Virus record (IMG/VR): IMGVR_UViG_3300025102_003598
Span: 1 to 20,253 of that record
Length of the DNA stretch: 20,253 nucleotides
Origin: a virus
Strand: one strand, 5' to 3'
A program made the translations under genes and the position numbers. Under the pieces are notes generated by a model. The model made no database searches. It had not been told where the DNA came from and worked only from the letters and a program-made list of their open reading frames with translations. Positions 12,785 to 20,253 of this stretch are shown here, piece by piece. Position 1 is the stretch's first letter. The number at the start of each line of letters is the position of its first letter.

Positions 12785-14002
12785 ATGAAAGAAAAAAATG
12801 AAAAAGTAGTTGAAGAAACTACGCAAGAAACAAAGGTAGATGATAAAGTTGAAAAATTAAAAATAAAGAAAAAATCAACAATAAAAAAGTTTAGCAACGA
12901 TCCTGATGGTGTTATAAAAGTAAACTTAGATAAACCAGTAAAACCAGAAGAAAAAGAAAATGAAACTAAAGAAGATAACGCTGACGACAGCGGAGTGGTT
13001 GCAGAGTCTGAAAACGCCGAGTCCACAGAAAAACAAGAAGAAATACAACCGGAAGCAGAAACACAAGAAACTCCAGTATTAGAAGAAATAACTGAAGAAG
13101 AGGTTGAAGAAAAGGTAGAAGAAATAGCTGAAGAAGCTGAAGAAGCTATTAAAGAAAATTTAGAAACTGGAAAACCACTTCCTGAAAATGTTCAAAAGTT
13201 AATGGACTTTATGGAAGAAACTGGTGGTACTTTAGAAGATTATGTAAAAATTAATCAAGATTATAGTAAGTTAGATGATAATTCTTTATTAAGAGAATAC
13301 TACAGGCAAACTAAAAAACATCTAAACGAAGAAGAAATTAACTTCCTTATGGAAGATCAGTTTTCTTATGACGAAGAAGAAGACGAAGATAGAGATATAC
13401 GAAGAAAAAAACTAGCGTTAAAAGAGCAAGTTGCCAACGCTAAAAGCCACCTGGACGGGCAAAAGTCCAAATACTATGAGGAAATTAAAGCTGGGTCAAA
13501 GTTGACTCAAGAACAACAAAAAGCTGTTGATTTCTTTAATAGATATAACAAAGAATCTGAAGAAAATCAAAAAATAGCAGAGGCTAGTAAATCTAATTTT
13601 TTAAAGAAAACTGATCAAGTTTTTAATAACAAATTCAAAGGTTTTGAATATAATGTTGGTGATAAAAAATATAGGTTTAACGTTAAGGATGCTAATGGAG
13701 TAAAAGAAGCTCAAAGTGATATTAATAATTTTATCAAAAAGTTTTTGAATAAAAATAATTTAATGGAAGACGCTACGGGTTATCATAAATCTTTATATAC
13801 AGCTATGAACGCCGATACTATTGCAAAGCATTTTTATGAACAAGGTAAAGCTGATGCTATGAAAGATAGTGTTGCTAAAGCCAAAAATGTTGATATGAAT
13901 CCAAGACAAAGTCATGGTGAAGTAAAAACAAATGGTATGAAGTTTAAAGTGTTAAGTGATGATAATTCTTCTAATTTTAAGTTTAAAACAAACAAAAAGT
14001 AA
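12785..14002 (+). CDS. Putative scaffolding/head assembly protein
   Basis: A 405-residue, very acidic and charged protein between portal and capsid genes, the usual place for a scaffold. Scaffolds guide shell assembly and are then lost. Residues 1-50 mix lysine and glutamate; about 60-126 is glutamate-dominated (EEITEEEVEEKVEEIAEE) and likely disordered or coiled; the middle has helical stretches (REYYRQTKKHLNEEEINF) and the end is basic (FKFKTNKK), fitting binding to capsid. No protease motif is seen. The leader is AT-only (TATTATATTATG) with no Shine-Dalgarno. Inside the gene, 13430-13510 is a GC-richer patch with two hairpins. The call rests on position and composition. Confidence 0.7.
   Translation: MKEKNEKVVEETTQETKVDDKVEKLKIKKKSTIKKFSNDPDGVIKVNLDKPVKPEEKENETKEDNADDSGVVAESENAESTEKQEEIQPEAETQETPVLEEITEEEVEEKVEEIAEEAEEAIKENLETGKPLPENVQKLMDFMEETGGTLEDYVKINQDYSKLDDNSLLREYYRQTKKHLNEEEINFLMEDQFSYDEEEDEDRDIRRKKLALKEQVANAKSHLDGQKSKYYEEIKAGSKLTQEQQKAVDFFNRYNKESEENQKIAEASKSNFLKKTDQVFNNKFKGFEYNVGDKKYRFNVKDANGVKEAQSDINNFIKKFLNKNNLMEDATGYHKSLYTAMNADTIAKHFYEQGKADAMKDSVAKAKNVDMNPRQSHGEVKTNGMKFKVLSDDNSSNFKFKTNKK
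13452..13508 (+). other. Two potential hairpins inside the scaffold gene
   Basis: TGGAC (13452-13456) pairs with GTCCA (13465-13469) over an eight-base loop. Just after, GGGTCAA (13493-13499) pairs with TTGACTC (13502-13508) with one G-U pair, although the two-base loop means that the innermost pair would open. They fall in a patch that is less AT-rich than the surrounding gene. Significance is unproven. Confidence 0.35.
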
Positions 14003-14027
14003 ATTATAAATTTAAAAACAAATAAAA

Positions 14028-15515
14028 ATGGCAATTTCAAATCCTGGAGGTAATTTAAATAGTGTTGTTGCTCCACAAAAGCAAACATTATCTTCAAATT
14101 ACATAGATTTTACGTCCACTGCAACGCAAGGTTGGGCGCAACAATATTTACCAGATCTTATGGAGAAAGAAGCTGAAGTTTTTGGAAACAGAACAATTTC
14201 AGGATTTCTTTCACAAGTAGGGGCTGAAGAGGCTATGACATCTGATCAAGTTGTCTGGTCTGAACAATCAAGATTACATATAGCAGTAAAAGGTACGGTA
14301 GCAACGGCAGGTTCTACAAATGGTACATTTACTGTAACTAGTGATATTGATGGAAACGATGCCGATGATGGTTTTACATTAGCTAATCACGGTGTTAGAA
14401 CTAACGATATAGTACTTATTGCAAGTGCTGGTATTGTTACACAATGTTTGGCTGTTGATACTGATACGGCTGTTATACAGGTTGAACCATATGACAAAGC
14501 TGACTTAACTGGTCACGCTACAACAGCTGGTGGATCAACTTTATTAGTTATTGGTTCTGAATATGCAAAAGGTGTAGCTTATGTAGATGGTAATTTTGCT
14601 ACTGCTACTTCGCGTACTCCAGCTAACGAACCTAGTTTCAAATCTTTTACTAATAAACCAATTATATTAAAAGATTACTACGAAGTATCTGGATCTGATT
14701 CAGCTGCTATCGGTTGGGTTGAAACTACTAGTGAAGAAGGTCAATCAGGTTACTTATGGTACTTAAAAGCTGAGGCTGATACAAGAGCTAGATTTACTGA
14801 CTATTTAGAGATGGCAATGTTAGAAAGTGTTAAAGGTTCCAACTCTACGGTTGTTGATACTAGTTTAGGTGCTTCCGCTGATAGTGGTGTTGGTACAGAA
14901 GGTTTATTCGAAGCTGTTACTAACAGAGGTAATATTACTACAGGTGTTACAGGTGTTAACTGTGCTACTGATTTAGCTGAATTTGACGCTATTTTAGCTG
15001 AGTTTGATAATCAAGGAGCTATTGAAGAAAATATGTTATTCGTAAATAGAGCTACTTCGTTAGCGGTTGATGATATGTTAGCATGTATGAATTCTTACGG
15101 TTCTGGTGGTACTTCTTACGGAGTATTTAATAACTCAGAAGATATGGCACTTAATTTAGGTTTCTCTGGATTCCGTAGAGGTTCTTATGATTTCTACAAA
15201 TCTGATTGGAAATACTTAAACCAGAAAGATGGTAGAGGTGGTATTAATACTGCTGCTACATCGGCTGCTACTAGAGGTATTATTATACCTGCTGGTGTTT
15301 CTTCAGTTTATGACCAAATGATGGGTAAAAATATGAAGAGACCTTTCTTACACGTTAGATATAGAGCTTCGCAAACTGATAATCGAAGATTAAAAACTTG
15401 GGTTACTGGTTCTGTTGGTGCTGCTACATCTGCTTTAGATGCAATGCAGATACATATGTTATCTGAAAGATGTCTAATTACACAAGGTGCTAACAACTTT
15501 ATGTTAATGAAGTAA
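14028..15515 (+). CDS. Major capsid protein
   Basis: A 495-residue protein directly after the scaffold and before a strong terminator, the place and size of a major capsid protein with the HK97 fold. The N-terminal arm (1-70) has QGWAQQYLPDLMEKEAEVFGNRTISGFL, like the N-arm helix. Residues about 87-181 form a threonine/glycine/aspartate-rich beta insertion (KGTVATAGS...LLVIGSEYAKG), as in many marine phage capsid proteins. The C-terminal region contains LKDYYEVSG, a long helix (TRARFTDYLEMAMLES), PAGVSSVYD and a final LSERCLITQGANNFMLMK strand. The leader is A-rich (AAACAAATAAAAATG) without Shine-Dalgarno. High expression is expected. Fold assignment is by position and pattern, not by search. 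Confidence 0.88.
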   Translation: MAISNPGGNLNSVVAPQKQTLSSNYIDFTSTATQGWAQQYLPDLMEKEAEVFGNRTISGFLSQVGAEEAMTSDQVVWSEQSRLHIAVKGTVATAGSTNGTFTVTSDIDGNDADDGFTLANHGVRTNDIVLIASAGIVTQCLAVDTDTAVIQVEPYDKADLTGHATTAGGSTLLVIGSEYAKGVAYVDGNFATATSRTPANEPSFKSFTNKPIILKDYYEVSGSDSAAIGWVETTSEEGQSGYLWYLKAEADTRARFTDYLEMAMLESVKGSNSTVVDTSLGASADSGVGTEGLFEAVTNRGNITTGVTGVNCATDLAEFDAILAEFDNQGAIEENMLFVNRATSLAVDDMLACMNSYGSGGTSYGVFNNSEDMALNLGFSGFRRGSYDFYKSDWKYLNQKDGRGGINTAATSAATRGIIIPAGVSSVYDQMMGKNMKRPFLHVRYRASQTDNRRLKTWVTGSVGAATSALDAMQIHMLSERCLITQGANNFMLMK

Positions 15516-15528
15516 GCACAATTATTTT

Positions 15529-15562
15529 AAAAGACCGGGGCTTCGGCCTCGGCCTTTTATTT
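15529..15562 (+). terminator. Strong intrinsic terminator after the capsid gene
   Basis: AAAAGACCGGGGC (15529-15541), loop TTCG (15542-15545), then GCCTCGGCCTTTT (15546-15558), continuing into ATTTT. The 13-position stem has one mismatch and one wobble and a stable UUCG loop, ending in a U tract. The reverse strand also has a short T run, so it could work both ways. It starts 14 bases after the capsid stop. Confidence 0.92.
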
Positions 15563-15588
15563 TTATTAATTTTATTATATATTATATT

Positions 15589-16428
15589 ATGGCAAAAAAA
15601 CAAAAAACAAAAAAAGACTCTTACCAAGGAGATCCTGGTGATGAGCATGTAGAAAAAACAGTAGTTAAAACTAAAACAGTGGAAACTCCAAAACCAAAAA
15701 AAGAAAATTGGGAAATAAAAGATAGGTTATATTATTTAAAAAATAATAAAAAACCTTTAACTTATATGATGAAGTCTTCTAATATATATTATTTTGACGA
15801 AGAAAAAGGTCACGAAAGAGAACTTAAATATACTGAAAATCAAAGAACTTGTTTCGTTGATGAAATGAAAGGCGACCAAAGATTAGCGCATATAATATTT
15901 AGAAATGGTAATTTATTTGTACCTAAAGAAAAAGTAGTTTTACAAAAATTACTTTCTTTATATCATCCACAATGCAACGTTTTGTTTTACGAAGACAAAC
16001 CAATTAAAAACGCTGTAAACGAAATAGCTGTATTAGAAATGGAAATAGAAGCGTTAAACGCTGCGCAAACTATAGATATAGATATGGCTGAAGCAATTAT
16101 GCGTGTTGAGATTGGTTCTAAAGTATCAGAGATGAGTTCTAAAGAACTTAAGCGTGATTTATTACTATACGCTAAGAAAAGTCCTAGATTATTCTTAGAT
16201 TTAGTTAATGATGAAAATGTTCAACTTAGAAACTTTGGTATCAAAGCAACTGAACTTGGTATTATTAGATTAAGTTCTGATCAAAGAACATTTACTTGGG
16301 GTTCTAACGATAGAAAACTAATGAACGTTCCATTTGATGAACATCCATATTCAGCTTTAGCCGCTTGGTTTAAAACTGACGAAGGAATGGAAATTTATCA
16401 AAATATTGAAAAAAGATTGAATCAATAA
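15589..16428 (+). CDS. Conserved-looking phage protein after the capsid gene
   Basis: A 279-residue protein. The first 40 residues are a lysine/threonine-rich, probably disordered tail that begins MAKKQK, as in the protein at 6663. The rest is a folded region with KPLTYMMKSSNIYYFDEE near 55-72, RTCFVDEM, FRNGNLFVPKE and an acidic-helical middle (LEMEIEALNAAQ), then SSKELKRDLLLYAKK. No membrane segment, no recognised enzyme motif. It stands alone between two terminators, which suggests separate or graded expression. I recall similar proteins directly after capsid genes in uncultured marine phages, without a proven role. The leader TTATATATTATATTATG resembles that of the scaffold gene. Confidence 0.75.
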   Translation: MAKKQKTKKDSYQGDPGDEHVEKTVVKTKTVETPKPKKENWEIKDRLYYLKNNKKPLTYMMKSSNIYYFDEEKGHERELKYTENQRTCFVDEMKGDQRLAHIIFRNGNLFVPKEKVVLQKLLSLYHPQCNVLFYEDKPIKNAVNEIAVLEMEIEALNAAQTIDIDMAEAIMRVEIGSKVSEMSSKELKRDLLLYAKKSPRLFLDLVNDENVQLRNFGIKATELGIIRLSSDQRTFTWGSNDRKLMNVPFDEHPYSALAAWFKTDEGMEIYQNIEKRLNQ

Positions 16429-16439
16429 CATATAATAGT

Positions 16440-16465
16440 GGTTACCCTTCGGGGTAACCCTTTTA
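16440..16465 (+). terminator. Strong intrinsic terminator with perfect UUCG hairpin
   Basis: GGTTACCC (16440-16447), loop TTCG, GGGTAACC (16452-16459) form a perfect 8-bp stem, followed by C and a TTTTATT tract. It starts 11 bases after the preceding stop. Unlike the first terminator it has no T run on the reverse strand, so it acts on + strand transcripts only. Confidence 0.93.
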
Positions 16466-16480
16466 TTAAAATATAATAAT

Positions 16481-16666
16481 ATGAAAAACAATTTAAGACA
16501 TTATGCTGGGCCTTCTAGAGGTTTAGGTGATTCAATAGCAAAATTCACAAGAGTTACTGGTATAGATAATTTAGCACAAATGGGGGCTAAAGCTATGGGT
16601 AAAAAAGATTGTGGATGTAAAAAAAGACAAGAAACTTTAAACAAAGCGTTTCCTTATAAAAAATAA
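16481..16666 (+). CDS. Small protein with a C-terminal CGCKKRQ...FPYK motif
   Basis: A 61-residue basic protein. The N-terminal half is variable (LRHYAGPSRGLGDSIAKFTRVTGIDN), with glycine-rich spots, and the C-terminus is KDCGCKKRQETLNKAFPYKK. The CxC followed by KRQ..LN..FPY looks like a conserved motif; from memory it recurs in small proteins of many tailed phages, including some of Bacteroidota, without an assigned function. Two cysteines alone do not define a zinc site unless oligomers share it. It sits between the second terminator and the connector genes, five bases before the next start, so a virion-assembly role is plausible. Confidence 0.65.
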   Translation: MKNNLRHYAGPSRGLGDSIAKFTRVTGIDNLAQMGAKAMGKKDCGCKKRQETLNKAFPYKK

Positions 16667-16671
16667 AATAA

Positions 16672-17379
16672 ATGGTAAGTATAGATACGGTATATCAAAG
16701 AGTTTTAGCAATAGTAAATAAAGAACAAAGAGGTTATGTAACTCCTTTGGAATTTAATTTATTAGCTAACCAAGCTCAAATGGAAATATTTGAACAGTAT
16801 TTTTATGATTTAGATCAATTTAAAAGAAGAGCCACTGATGATGGTACTATGTCAGATACTATAGAACTTATAAAAAGAAAATTAAGTTTTTTTACTACCG
16901 TAGAGCAAGTTATAAATGGAAGAATATTTCCAGAAAATTATAGAACTGGTAAAGTTTTTATTGGTACTGGTAATGATGTTTTTGAAGCTAAAAAACTAGA
17001 TACATATGTTGATGTAACACGTATATTTAACTCTAGATTTCATAGAGAAGGTCTTAGAGAAAATCCTGTATATACTGAATCTACAGTAAGTGGTGAAGAT
17101 ATAATAGCTGCAAATAATGACGGTATTGGTTTAGGTCCTGCACTTGTAAGAGTAGAAATAATAAGAAAACCAACAAAAGTAGAATGGGGTTATGATGTTG
17201 TAAACGAAAGAGCAATGTACAATGTTGCTAGATCAAATGATTGTGAACTTCATGATTCAGAAGAAACAAATCTAGTGTTAAAAATACTAGAGCTAAGTGG
17301 TATTATAGTTAACAAACCTGGTTTAGTACAAATAGCTGATCAGGAGCAAATTAAAAAAATTCAACAAGAAAAAATGTAA
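16672..17379 (+). CDS. Putative head-tail connector/adaptor protein
   Basis: A 235-residue protein after the capsid region and before two larger tail-type genes. The N-terminal helices (IDTVYQRVLAIVNKEQRG, then PLEFNLLANQAQMEIFEQYFYDLDQF at about 25-50) resemble head-tail adaptor proteins of short-tailed phages, where a helical bundle packs on the portal. A middle section (KVFIGTGNDVFEAKKLDTYVDVTRIFNS) is beta-prone, and the C-terminus is helical with many glutamates. Five bases separate it from the small CGC protein and four from the next gene. The family is not named from sequence; position and helix pattern carry the call. Confidence 0.6.
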   Translation: MVSIDTVYQRVLAIVNKEQRGYVTPLEFNLLANQAQMEIFEQYFYDLDQFKRRATDDGTMSDTIELIKRKLSFFTTVEQVINGRIFPENYRTGKVFIGTGNDVFEAKKLDTYVDVTRIFNSRFHREGLRENPVYTESTVSGEDIIAANNDGIGLGPALVRVEIIRKPTKVEWGYDVVNERAMYNVARSNDCELHDSEETNLVLKILELSGIIVNKPGLVQIADQEQIKKIQQEKM

Positions 17380-17383
17380 ATAA

Positions 17384-18853
17384 ATGGGATTATTAAATCA
17401 AACGCCAGGAGAATATTATCAACTAAATAGTAATTATAATAGTAATACTCTTTTTAATACTTTTGGTAATTATCAATTTATACCTTTAGGACCAGGTAGT
17501 AGCAATGGTAATAATATTATAGATAATTTTCACGCAACATACGTTGGCGAAGGTAAAATATTAGAAAACGTAAGTTTTGGTGATATTATATTTCATGCTA
17601 ATAGAGCTTTAGCGGAATTAAGTTTTGATACATTAAAATCTTGCAAATCACAAGAAATAGAAGTTCCTGCTACGTTAAAAATGCCTTTACCACAAGATTA
17701 TATTAACTATGTAAAGTTAACGAGAGTTGATTCATCTGGTATAGAACACATAATATATCCTACTAGAGATACATCAGCTCCTTTTCCTTTGTTACAATCT
17801 GACGATGGTGGTTACGAAATAGAAGCGGTGGCAACTTTAACTGGTGGCTCTAATGTAGTTGTTTTAGATGGTGAATATAAAGAAATAATGGTTGGTGATC
17901 GTGTTATAGGACAAAGTATACCAAACAGTAATAATTCTCAAATAAATTTTACACAATTTGGAACATTCGTAAAAAGAGTAACGAATTCTGGAGGTATAAC
18001 AAGGATAGAATTAGAAGATGGAGACGTGCCTCCAAATGACGTTGATATACCAACAGGATTGGGTTGGAGTGGTGCTTCAACAGGATCACAAGAAACAATA
18101 AGAATATACCCACGTGGAGGAGGTGGTATGGCTAATAACAATGTAGAAAGACAAACAGAGTCAACACATATTGTAGAAGGTTTAAGTTTTGACTCCACGA
18201 ATAATCAAATAACAGCTTCTTCCGCTGGTGATATATCTGATATAAAAGTTGGAATGAGAGTATCTCACGATTCGTTTCCGCGAGAAACAAGAGTTATGAG
18301 TGTAAATAATACTGTTATAGTTGCCAGTCATAAACCATCTATAGCTGGGTCGCCATCGCTTGGTACTGGTGAAATTACTTTTAGATCACTGATTACAGAG
18401 TCTAACGCGTGGAGTAATTATAAATCATCTACTCCTTCAGAAAATAATAACAATGATTACGAGGATGATACATATTGGCCTAATATAGGGCAAAGATATG
18501 GTTTAGATCCTGAAAGAGCTCATGTTAATGGTTCTTATTTTATAGATTGTGATTCTGGAATGATACATTTTAGTTCAAATTTATCTGGAGAAACTATAAT
18601 ATTGAAATATATAAGTGATAGTTTAGGTAGGGATAATGAAAAAATAGTACATAAATTTGCAGAAGAAGCCATTTACAAGTGGATAATTTACGGATGTTTA
18701 TCTGCTAGAATAGGTATTCCAGAATATGTAATGCGAAGATTCAAAAAAGAAAAGTTTGCTGAAACTAGAAAAGCAAAATTAAGATTATCAAATATTAAAT
18801 TAGAAGAGATTACTCAAGTATTTAGAGGTAAATCAAAACAAATAAAACATTAA
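17384..18853 (+). CDS. Putative tail connector/ring protein
   Basis: A 489-residue protein, beta-rich in the middle with several glycine-rich repeats (GGGGMANN near residue 245) and charged at the C-terminus (RRFKKEKFAETRKAKLRLSNIK near 445-470, a likely helix). The first 60 residues are asparagine-rich with NSNYNSNTLFNTFGNYQFIPLGPGS. The helix GDIIFHANRALAELSFDTLKSC near 66-87 followed by VPATLKMPLPQDYINYVKLTRVD resembles the connector/gatekeeper proteins found between adaptor and nozzle genes in podovirus-like genomes. No membrane or signal features. No formal family is recognised; the call is contextual. Confidence 0.55.
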   Translation: MGLLNQTPGEYYQLNSNYNSNTLFNTFGNYQFIPLGPGSSNGNNIIDNFHATYVGEGKILENVSFGDIIFHANRALAELSFDTLKSCKSQEIEVPATLKMPLPQDYINYVKLTRVDSSGIEHIIYPTRDTSAPFPLLQSDDGGYEIEAVATLTGGSNVVVLDGEYKEIMVGDRVIGQSIPNSNNSQINFTQFGTFVKRVTNSGGITRIELEDGDVPPNDVDIPTGLGWSGASTGSQETIRIYPRGGGGMANNNVERQTESTHIVEGLSFDSTNNQITASSAGDISDIKVGMRVSHDSFPRETRVMSVNNTVIVASHKPSIAGSPSLGTGEITFRSLITESNAWSNYKSSTPSENNNNDYEDDTYWPNIGQRYGLDPERAHVNGSYFIDCDSGMIHFSSNLSGETIILKYISDSLGRDNEKIVHKFAEEAIYKWIIYGCLSARIGIPEYVMRRFKKEKFAETRKAKLRLSNIKLEEITQVFRGKSKQIKH

Positions 18854-18857
18854 TTAA

Positions 18858-20253
18858 ATGGCGGAATTGAAGCACAATTTCATGAAAGGTCGAATGAACA
18901 AAGACCTTGATGAAAGATTAGTACCACAAGGCGAATATAGGCATGCTGTAAATGTCGAGGTTGCCACTTCCGAAAGCTCTAATATGGGTTCTTTACAAAC
19001 TTTGTTAGGTAATACTGATTTATCTTCATCAGTTATAGATCCAAGAAATAATCAAACATTTTTTTGTGTTGGTAGTATAACTGATGAAAAAAACGATAAA
19101 CTATATTGGTTATTAGCTGGTGAAAGTATAGATGTTATTGCAGAATATGATTATAAAACACAAACAGTTTCTCCAGTAGTTATTGATATATTTGCACCTG
19201 GAACAATAGCTCACAACGAAAGTGGTAGAGCTCTTAATTTTGATAAAGCTTTTTTAGTTACCGGTATTAATATTATTGATGATGTATTGTTTTGGACAGA
19301 TAATAATACAGAGCCAAAAAGAATAAATATACCAAGATGTAAAATGGGTTCTGTAAATTTTACTACACAAACTCAATTTTATGTAAGAGATAATTTAACA
19401 TCTATAAACGAAATACAGTACATACCGTCTGGACCTATTCAACACGAGCATTTAACTGTTATTAAAAAAGCCCCACCTACAGCTCCAAGTTTAGAAATGA
19501 TAAATACAGCTAGGGAGGATTTAGATGAAGATAGTAGGCGTGGCGAATTAAACGGTATTATATCATCTACTGAAAATATATTTATAAATCCAGCAACTGG
19601 TCAACTATATGATGTACCTATTAGTATACAGTTTGATGGTCCTAATTACCCAGATTACAAAGATGGAGATGTGTTAACTATAAAAGCTAGTGGTGGCGAA
19701 CAATCTGTTAGAATAGAAATAATAGATGGTGAAATAATACAACCTGGCTGGGATGGGCAATGCTTAGTGAGAATAATATCTGGTAATATGTATTTTGCTT
19801 CTTCAAATTATGAGTTTTCATCAGAGTTAGAACAAGAAAAAGCCTTATTTAGATTTAAATTTCCAAGATTTGCTTATAGATATAAATATGAAGATGGTGA
19901 ATATTCAACGTTTTCACCTTTTACAGAAGTAGCTTTTTTACCAGATACATTTGATTATTTACCTAAAGAAGCTTATAACTTAGGTATGGTTAATAGATTA
20001 AGAAATTTAGTTATTAAAGATTTTGTTGATCATAGACAAATACCTGACGATGTTATTGCTGTAGATATACTTTATAAAGAATCCAACTCTCCAAATATAT
20101 ATTCTGTAAAAACAATAAAACGTACGTTACCAGATCCAACTGGTAAATACGAAGAGTGGAATGCTAATAGTGAAGATACTATTTTACCAAGTTTAAGCAC
20201 TATAAGAACATCGGGTTTTGTAAAAATAACAACGGAAATGATACACGCTGTTC
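18858..20253 (+). CDS. Partial tail nozzle-like protein (cut at the window end)
   Basis: An open reading frame of at least 465 codons, with no stop before the window ends. It begins MAELKHNFMKGRMNKDLDERLVP, where 'FxxGRMNKDLDERLVPxGEYRxAxN' resembles the start of nozzle/tail-stabilisation proteins in marine short-tailed phages, from memory. A run of beta-prone repeats follows (NDKLYWLLAG, DVIAEYD, DDVLFWTDNN, PKRINIPR), as expected for the beta-propeller-like body of a T7 gp12-type tail nozzle. Further on come IQFDGPNYPDYKDGDVLTI and YRYKYEDGEYSTFSPFTEV. It follows the connector gene by four bases. The C-terminus is unseen, so a longer multi-domain tail protein is possible. Confidence 0.65.
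   Translation, partial: MAELKHNFMKGRMNKDLDERLVPQGEYRHAVNVEVATSESSNMGSLQTLLGNTDLSSSVIDPRNNQTFFCVGSITDEKNDKLYWLLAGESIDVIAEYDYKTQTVSPVVIDIFAPGTIAHNESGRALNFDKAFLVTGINIIDDVLFWTDNNTEPKRINIPRCKMGSVNFTTQTQFYVRDNLTSINEIQYIPSGPIQHEHLTVIKKAPPTAPSLEMINTAREDLDEDSRRGELNGIISSTENIFINPATGQLYDVPISIQFDGPNYPDYKDGDVLTIKASGGEQSVRIEIIDGEIIQPGWDGQCLVRIISGNMYFASSNYEFSSELEQEKALFRFKFPRFAYRYKYEDGEYSTFSPFTEVAFLPDTFDYLPKEAYNLGMVNRLRNLVIKDFVDHRQIPDDVIAVDILYKESNSPNIYSVKTIKRTLPDPTGKYEEWNANSEDTILPSLSTIRTSGFVKITTEMIHAV

Noticed and set aside
1-20253. tRNA genes, CRISPR arrays, insertion sequences and integrase attachment sites.
   Set aside because: No tRNA-like T-arm, spaced direct repeats, transposase or integrase motifs were seen on either strand by eye.

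Overview
The window is one strand-coherent block of about 20 kb from a tailed double-stranded DNA phage. It carries a head-morphogenesis and tail-connector module. All 25 supported coding regions lie on the + strand, packed with small gaps or short overlaps. The DNA is AT-rich and 23 of the 25 coding regions with a visible end or start follow the same pattern: TAA stops dominate (one TAG, one TGA). No gene start has a convincing Shine-Dalgarno sequence; starts are preceded by A/T-only leaders. That pattern is typical of Bacteroidota (Flavobacteriia) and their phages, so a flavobacterial, probably aquatic, host is the best guess. This is an inference from sequence style and from remembered similarity to uncultured marine phage genomes, not from a database search.

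Layout. 1-386 is a non-coding leader with a G-run cluster, a possible promoter and an inverted repeat. 387-962 holds two small proteins. 991-2803 is a complete chaperonin pair in the order groEL then groES. 2815-3721 holds two short, distantly paralogous proteins. 3728-5191 holds a winged-helix-like protein, a HEXXH protein and two holin-like membrane proteins, possibly the lysis module. 5196-6636 holds a beta-rich protein, a LamG/jelly-roll protein and a small protein. 6663-7907 holds three small or mid-sized proteins, the last of which reads as two fused GroES-like domains. 7852-10343 is the terminase pair. 10346-15515 is portal, putative scaffold and major capsid protein, closed by a strong UUCG terminator. 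15589-16428 is a conserved-looking protein with its own UUCG terminator. 16481-20253 holds a small CGC-motif protein, two connector-like proteins and a nozzle-like protein cut by the window end. No sheath, tape measure or long-tail genes are seen, so a short-tailed (podovirus-like) virion is likely.

How it works together. Terminase, portal, scaffold and capsid protein build and fill the head; the connector and nozzle genes close it. The chaperonin set (GroEL, a short roofless GroES, and a tandem GroES-like protein) lies in the same direction and probably the same transcript. It is best read as a dedicated folding machine for capsid or other virion proteins. Translation appears to be tuned by TAATG stop-start junctions and AT-only leaders. 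Transcription appears to be tuned by two UUCG terminators, just after the capsid gene and just after the gene that follows it.

The most interesting point is the self-contained chaperonin system: a full GroEL lacking the usual C-terminal tail, plus two different co-chaperonin-like partners, one of them a double-domain protein resembling in architecture the tandem Cpn20 of chloroplasts.
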